Made by a program: the position numbers and the translations under genes. Positions 59,901-64,000 of a stretch of DNA of 64,000 bases are shown here, one piece after another; position 1 is the stretch's first letter; each line of letters starts with the position of its first letter. This DNA comes from Chrysoperla carnea (lineage: Eukaryota; Arthropoda; Insecta; Neuroptera; Chrysopidae), in the NCBI RefSeq assembly GCF_905475395.1, contig NC_058337.1, forward strand, positions 131,585,960 to 131,649,959, written 5' to 3'. The notes under the pieces are model-generated. The model ran no database searches and had not been told where the DNA came from. It was given only the letters and a program-made list of their open reading frames with translations.

Positions 59901-61429
59901 GCAGTAACGCACTTCTTTGTTCTAAAAATTAGCATTGGAAGATTTCCCCTACTTTTCCGTTGTGATATAATTAATACCTGTTTTGATTTCAGTCAAGGTT
60001 AGGTAAGGTTAGAGTGGCTGTCTTGGGGTGGGACACACTTAGACCATAGGGTCCGTTGTGATACCATAAATGGGTTGGCCAATCCCCGGCCACTACTCTA
60101 TAAACCATTTGGAGCTGTTTAAGAACAGCAGGAGGGCTTTGACGTCGACTGATTTTAGGTCGGAGAGGTCGTCAAAGAGAGGCTGGCTCAAGTAAGTCCA
60201 TCTCCTCATGACAAGAGCTGGGCAGTGACAGAGAAGATGAGACATTGTCTCCTCCTCGTCACCACTGTGACAGCTCCTGCAGTAGTCGTGATACACTGCC
60301 AGGCCTAAGCGTTCAGCAAGCTGGCCGCCCAGCCAGTGTCCTGTGATAGCCGCAACAACTTTGCGAACAGAGGCCCTTATAAGTGATATGAAAACTTCGG
60401 AACGCCTGCGATTGTACTCAGACCATATCTGTCTTGTAGTACCACAAGTACGTTCTTCCCTCTATCTAAGATTGGCCTTTTTCAGAATACCCTCTTTCAG
60501 GAGTAACTTGCAGTTCGCAAATGGAACTCCCGGGTATTGTGCCATTTCTGTCCGGCAGTATTGTGCCATTTCTGGCAAGCTCGTCGGCTTCACAATTTCC
60601 TGGTATGTCCCTGTGTCTCGGTACCCTGGAATGTCCCTGTGTCCCGGTAAAATATTCGAAACTATGGATTTAGATAACTTTTGACTAGTAGAAAGTTGAA
60701 GGGTTACAACTTTCTGTGTTAAAAGAAACCTGAACTGCATAAACTCTGTCCATTATTAGAAACCACCCCCCTAAAAAATTTTTTTTATGCAAATTTGATT
60801 GAATTAAAAAACCAATTTATCTTTGGATTGTCTTTTTAATGGATACTTACAGTATTTAAATTAATAGTCGGAAACATATTTTGGAACATCGTTGCCATCA
60901 ATTTCATTTGCATACCTTCCCCACTAAAATTATTTAAAATAATCAACGGAGAATGTTTAAAAGCTTCTTCAAACACTAATTGTTTCTTTAATGATGAAAC
61001 AACATCACGAGCCAACGAAAAACTATGCACTTTAAATGAGAGTGTTGGTCCTCTCGGTAAACGTGCCAATTTTAAATATATCCCCAGCTCTGTACGAGAG
61101 AATACACATAAATGTGATACATGAAATACTCCAGCAATTGAAACGAAATCTTTGATTGTATTCTTTTTTCGCTCCTAAAAAAAACAATACTTTTGATTAG
61201 AAGAGTTGAAAATTTTTTATTAAATAACAAATAATATACGAACCTTTAAAGAGGATGCCGTAAATGGTTCCATGACTTTACGAAAATCTTTAGTTAATTC
61301 AACTATATGATCACCAGGAAGTCCACGATGTATTACAAATGAATGATTTGCTTTTAATAATTCTTCTGGTTCAGTTTGTTGTAATTGAACATTCTTTTTA
61401 ACACTACGTCCTTTCTTCTTTTTACCCAT
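56937..61429 (-). CDS. ppan: Peter pan / SSF1 Brix-domain ribosome biogenesis factor
   Basis: Nucleolar factor for 60S subunit assembly and pre-rRNA processing (yeast Ssf1, human PPAN). Exons on the minus strand, 5' to 3': 61244-61429, 60851-61174, 59034-59218, 58701-58955, 58381-58619, 56937-57367. They sum to 1620 nt (539 aa plus TAA) with matching phases. The Brix domain is evident: HSFVIHRGLPGDHIVELTKD, then FRKVMEPFTASSLK, RLPRGPTLSFKVHSFSLARD, KLMATMFQNMFP, LIDFRHYIIKAIPVGVSKG and SAIRLSEIGPRLTLQLIKVE. A Lys/Glu-rich tail follows (EDDDDAQYYREEVGEE resembles the human DDDDIEYFCQAVGE), then three tandem 20-residue basic units. Introns 2 and 5 contain retrotransposon and repeat debris. The first donor is GTTCGT, which is weak. 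Divergent from BABAM2. Confidence 0.93.
57114..57293 (-). repeat. ppan: Three tandem 20-aa units in Peter pan tail
   Basis: Residues about 422-481 are three 20-residue units of form EPKSILKKGYKNRNTSADSS, the second almost identical and the third diverged (VPKSFLKKRFKNKDK). The 60-bp DNA period is also visible. They are highly basic and probably contribute to nucleolar RNA binding or localisation. I do not recall this repeat in human PPAN. Confidence 0.85.
57440..58262. mobile_element. Repeat debris in ppan intron 5
   Basis: 57460-57590 is a plus-orientation RTE-like fragment (TATCGTAGCTCCAAAACGGG, then TGAACCGATTTTTTG). 57920-58260 is a second, unclassified repeat related to 59565-59800 and to 24880-25090 (shared words GTGTCCTGTCA, CTCAACTGTGC and GATTCAGTAAATTA). 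Open frames across this region (57551-57799, 57872-58165) are not supported as genes. Confidence 0.5.
59565..59800. repeat. Unclassified repeat in ppan intron 2
   Basis: Collinear with 58030-58260: AGAGATGAAGCTATAGAATT, ACGTGTCCTGTCAAGAG, TCCTCAACTGTGCCC and TTCTTTGATTCGGTAAATTA. It is decayed with no ORF. Both copies sit in introns of the same gene in the same orientation. Confidence 0.5.
59995..60660 (-). pseudogene. Jockey/R1-type non-LTR ORF2 3' relic
   Basis: On the minus strand 60093-60296 encodes a Cys/His cluster: CRSCHSGDEEET, then MSHLLCHCPALVMRRW. This is typical of the C-terminus after the RNase H domain in Jockey/R1-type elements. Further upstream on the minus strand, around 60560-60660, GHRDIPGYRDTGTYQEIVKP resembles the decayed RNase H end (GHRDIPGN...ADELAR). 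Frames are broken and a 22-bp stretch around GTATTGTGCCATTTCTG is duplicated, so this is a dead fragment inserted in ppan intron 2. Confidence 0.65.
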
Positions 61430-62936
61430 TTTGTATTATTTTTAGTTTTTACTTTTCGTACTTTCGAACACGGTTTTTAGAACAGTATGATAAATTGTAA
61501 TCACTTTCACATGTGATTATTTTGATCATGTATTAAAAGTTTGGTTATGTTTGTTTGGTTTTTTATTTATACAGGGTGTTAGAGACTGTATCAACATGTG
61601 TTAGTTTTAGCTCTCAAAAAAATAAAAAACAAGTGAAAAAAACAATTGATTGAGCTAATTGTTGAAATACTAAAAGTGAAAAAAATTAAAATGTCCTTGC
61701 TTGAAAGAGAAAAACCAAAACAATAGGGAATATTCATGAAATTTAAATTTGGTTCAAATATTTTTCTTCCGTAACTTTAATGACTGGACATTTCAACTAA
61801 ACCGTTATTTTAGTAATTAATATCTATTTAATTACTTAAAATTAATTAATAAAAGTACTAATTCAGTGAGGGCATTTAAAAATTTCTAAAACGGAAATTC
61901 AAATTTTTATACGGACGTGACATCAAGGTACGGGCTTGTCAAATTTGTTGACATACTGTATGATATTAATTACTAACATTTTATATGGTATTTCATTAAA
62001 TTATACTAAATTATACGGCTTATTATAAGAAAACTTAATAATAACGAGTGTAAATTCTGTGTTTTAAATTCATTTTTTTAGCATGTAAATTATACATTGA
62101 ACTGTCAAAAATTGACAGATCACGTACTTATACGTCATCAACAGAGAGCGCCAAAAAACTGCGTTCAAATATCTCAAAATTATAATGTATTTTAAATATT
62201 TTTTTACACTTAAATACAGCATTTTTAAGCAGTATTTATATTTTTTATTTTGTTATAACAGTGTAAACAATGAATTAAAAATATAAAAAAATACATGAAT
62301 ATTCCTCATTATATGGCGACCTTTCGACTATCATTTATTTGGTTTTCGAAAATTTTTGAAAGTATTTTCTAGAATTTTTTTCGTTTTTCGAGGATGTTGC
62401 ATAAGACCACTAGTTGAAGCTTCCTGAAAATTTTCAACTCCCTATCTGTTATAGTTTTGCACATCAAAGTCAAAGTTTTGTCCTAATTTGCACCGTTTAC
62501 GGGTAAACAATAATGTTGAGAAAAAATGTTTTAAACAAAAGTTTTTTAATTTATTATAAGGAACATTTTTACATCTAAACTTTTGTTCTATCTCTAATTC
62601 GATTTACAAGATGATAAATATAGTTTAGCTTTTTACGATTTGATGCACTGCTGAAGTTTATGTTTTCGTCCAGACGGACGAACCACGTGACCTAATTTAA
62701 CGCTTCAACTCAACGTCAAGCGTCATCATAAAATCAGCGTTATCAGTGGACAAAAGCCTATTATGTAAACTAAATGAACGAACACTTTTTAAGTTCTTCT
62801 AATATGTGTTTACGAACGCATCCTATTAAACCCATATGTTTTTGACATATTAAAAACATTTACCGAAAACAATTTTTTTTGTTAAATTGAGAATTGTATA
62901 AAATTTTTAATTTATCATCGATCATACTTTATCACA
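61430..62936. promoter_or_regulatory. Divergent 5' region of ppan and BABAM2
   Basis: About 1.5 kb between two opposite start codons. It holds a head fragment of the dispersed family (61629-61675), an ACAGGGTGTTAGAGACTG transposon-like end at about 61574, and a family internal block at 62485-62640. No promoter element could be assigned. No gene was seen. Confidence 0.4.
62485..62640 (+). repeat. Dispersed 12-bp-TIR family, internal fragment
   Basis: It contains ACGGGTAAACAATAATG, TTTAAACAAAAGTTTTTTAA and CTTTTGTTCTATCTCTAA followed by TTTACAAGATG, in the same order as the family's central third. Both ends are missing. Confidence 0.6.
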
Positions 62937-63646
62937 ATGCCATCAGAAATCGAAGTATTCGATGATAGTATATTGAATAAATTTCCAAAAGAATTATACA
63001 ATTGTTTAAAAGAATTATCAAAAATCAAAGATGATATTGCCGGTAAATAAAATTTGAAAAAGTTTATGAATCCAAGTTTTTCTAAATAGTTTTTCTTTAA
63101 TTTTAAAGGAACACGTTTAGGACAAATTCAAATAAAGAATATTAATTATAGTTGTATTCGAAGTAAAATTGATGATGGAAAAGCTGATCGTTTTACATTA
63201 TCAATACCGTATGCAAATAATATTTTAGAATGGACCATATTATTTGATATCAATAATTTAAATCTCGGACCAGATTTTCAATTTGATGATGTTACATTTT
63301 TATCTGATCCAGATTTTGAAATTATTAAAAATAATGTACCGAGTTGGAATCAATGGGATATCAATAATTCGAAATCTTTAAGTAAAATTATTAAAGAATT
63401 ATATGATTTTTATAAACAACATCAGGTATTTTGGATTAATAATAAATTTTTTACTTGGTTTTATGTAAATTTGTTGTAATTTTAGATAAATTTATTGAAT
63501 CAAGATATTGAAACTCGACCATATTTTGAATATTCATGTTTAGTTGGTGAAAAAGTTGTACAGGCAAATCATATTGAAGTTTTGATACAGGGTGATACAG
63601 TTATGTTTCTTATTTATTTGGATATCGAATACCCAGATTTACCAAT
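62937..63646 (+). CDS. BABAM2: BABAM2 (BRE/BRCC45) 5' part, cut by window end
   Basis: Orthologue of BABAM2, the UEV-domain scaffold of the BRISC and BRCA1-A deubiquitinase complexes (with BRCC36, ABRAXAS and BABAM1). Exons visible: 62937-63042, 63109-63425 and 63486-63646, with GT-AG introns and matching phases (584 nt, about 194 codons). The second exon gives INYSCIRSKIDDGKADRFTL, then SIPYANNILEWTILFDINN, PDFQFDDVTFLSDPDFE and SWNQWDINNSKSLSKIIKEL. These align with the vertebrate HIPYAGETLKWDIIFN and LPPDFIFGEDAEFLPDP. The third exon ends in phase 2 at GTGAGT. The human protein has about 383 aa, so roughly half is missing beyond the window. Start ATG is preceded by ATCACA. Confidence 0.88.
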
Positions 63647-64000
63647 GTGAGTATTATTGTCGATTTAAGGTAAAGTACCTGGATGACCGAGCTTTACTCC
63701 GAACCATTTTAAATGTCTCCACTCAAATACCAATTTGAATGTCCCGGTTTTTTACTTTATTTCGTCGCGAATAGATGCCAGGAAGAGTCATATTTTGCAG
63801 TCAATATTTAAGTTTTTCCTAAAAACACGGATAAAACGACATTTTCTAAAAATGAAACCTAGCTAGATCGAAGAAAACAAGTCAAATACATTTTTTTTAC
63901 GGCAAAAGTAAAAATATACGGTTTTTTTAAAAGTAAAAATATACGGTTTCTTTCCAAGTCCGATTTGGGTGCGTAGATGCTGAGAAAACTTGAAAAATGT
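63647..64000 (+). other. BABAM2 intron with dispersed repeat
   Basis: No further coding exon was seen before the window ends. 63770-63880 is the reverse complement of the repeat block at 5845-6030 (CTTCCTGGCATCTATTCGCG and AACCTAGCTAGAT in the appropriate strand). Confidence 0.55.

Noticed and set aside
60343..60684. 113-aa plus-strand frame
   Set aside because: Antisense to the non-LTR retrotransposon relic. The minus strand carries the recognisable Cys/His and RNase H traces.

Overview
This is an AT-rich eukaryotic window, almost certainly from an arthropod and most likely an insect. The genes have many GT-AG introns, their proteins match animal families (Mask/ANKHD1, EMC2, Peter pan, BABAM2), and the spaces between them are full of short inverted-repeat DNA elements and decayed retrotransposon pieces. 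I cannot fix the insect order. There are no prokaryotic features such as operons, ribosome binding sites or CRISPR arrays.

Layout. Positions 1-25.7 kb hold no gene I can support. This stretch is repeats: a dispersed family of about 510 bp with 12-bp terminal inverted repeats, several foldback elements, a hAT-type MITE with a perfect 8-bp target duplication, pogo/Tigger-like MITEs and a non-LTR retrotransposon relic. Positions 25.7-47.9 kb (+ strand) are one large gene, the orthologue of Drosophila mask (vertebrate ANKHD1/ANKRD17). I could join 25 coding exons with consistent splice phases into about 3301 codons, with 15 ankyrin repeats, a Q/T/S-rich linker, 10 more ankyrin repeats, a charged coiled-coil-like segment, one KH domain and a long low-complexity tail. 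Positions 48-51.6 kb are mask 3' flank, a MITE and a hAT transposase relic.

Positions 51.7-53.7 kb (- strand) carry a complete five-exon EMC2 gene (291 aa). At 55.2 kb (+) there is a single-exon 104-aa reading frame that I do not recognise. Positions 56.9-61.4 kb (- strand) carry a complete six-exon peter pan gene (539 aa, Brix domain, ribosome biogenesis) whose introns hold retrotransposon debris. From 62.9 kb (+) the first three exons of a BABAM2 (BRE/BRCC45) orthologue run towards the end of the window, which cuts the gene off.

The genes do not form one pathway: a signalling scaffold, an ER membrane-protein insertase subunit, a ribosome-assembly factor and a deubiquitinase-complex subunit. 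mask and EMC2 converge; EMC2 and the 104-aa frame diverge; peter pan and BABAM2 diverge about 1.5 kb apart. I found no convincing undescribed biological system. The points most worth checking are the 12-bp-TIR repeat family and its recurrent Tigger-MITE junction, the nearly identical copies in two mask introns, the three tandem 20-residue units in the Peter pan tail, and the orphan 104-aa frame.
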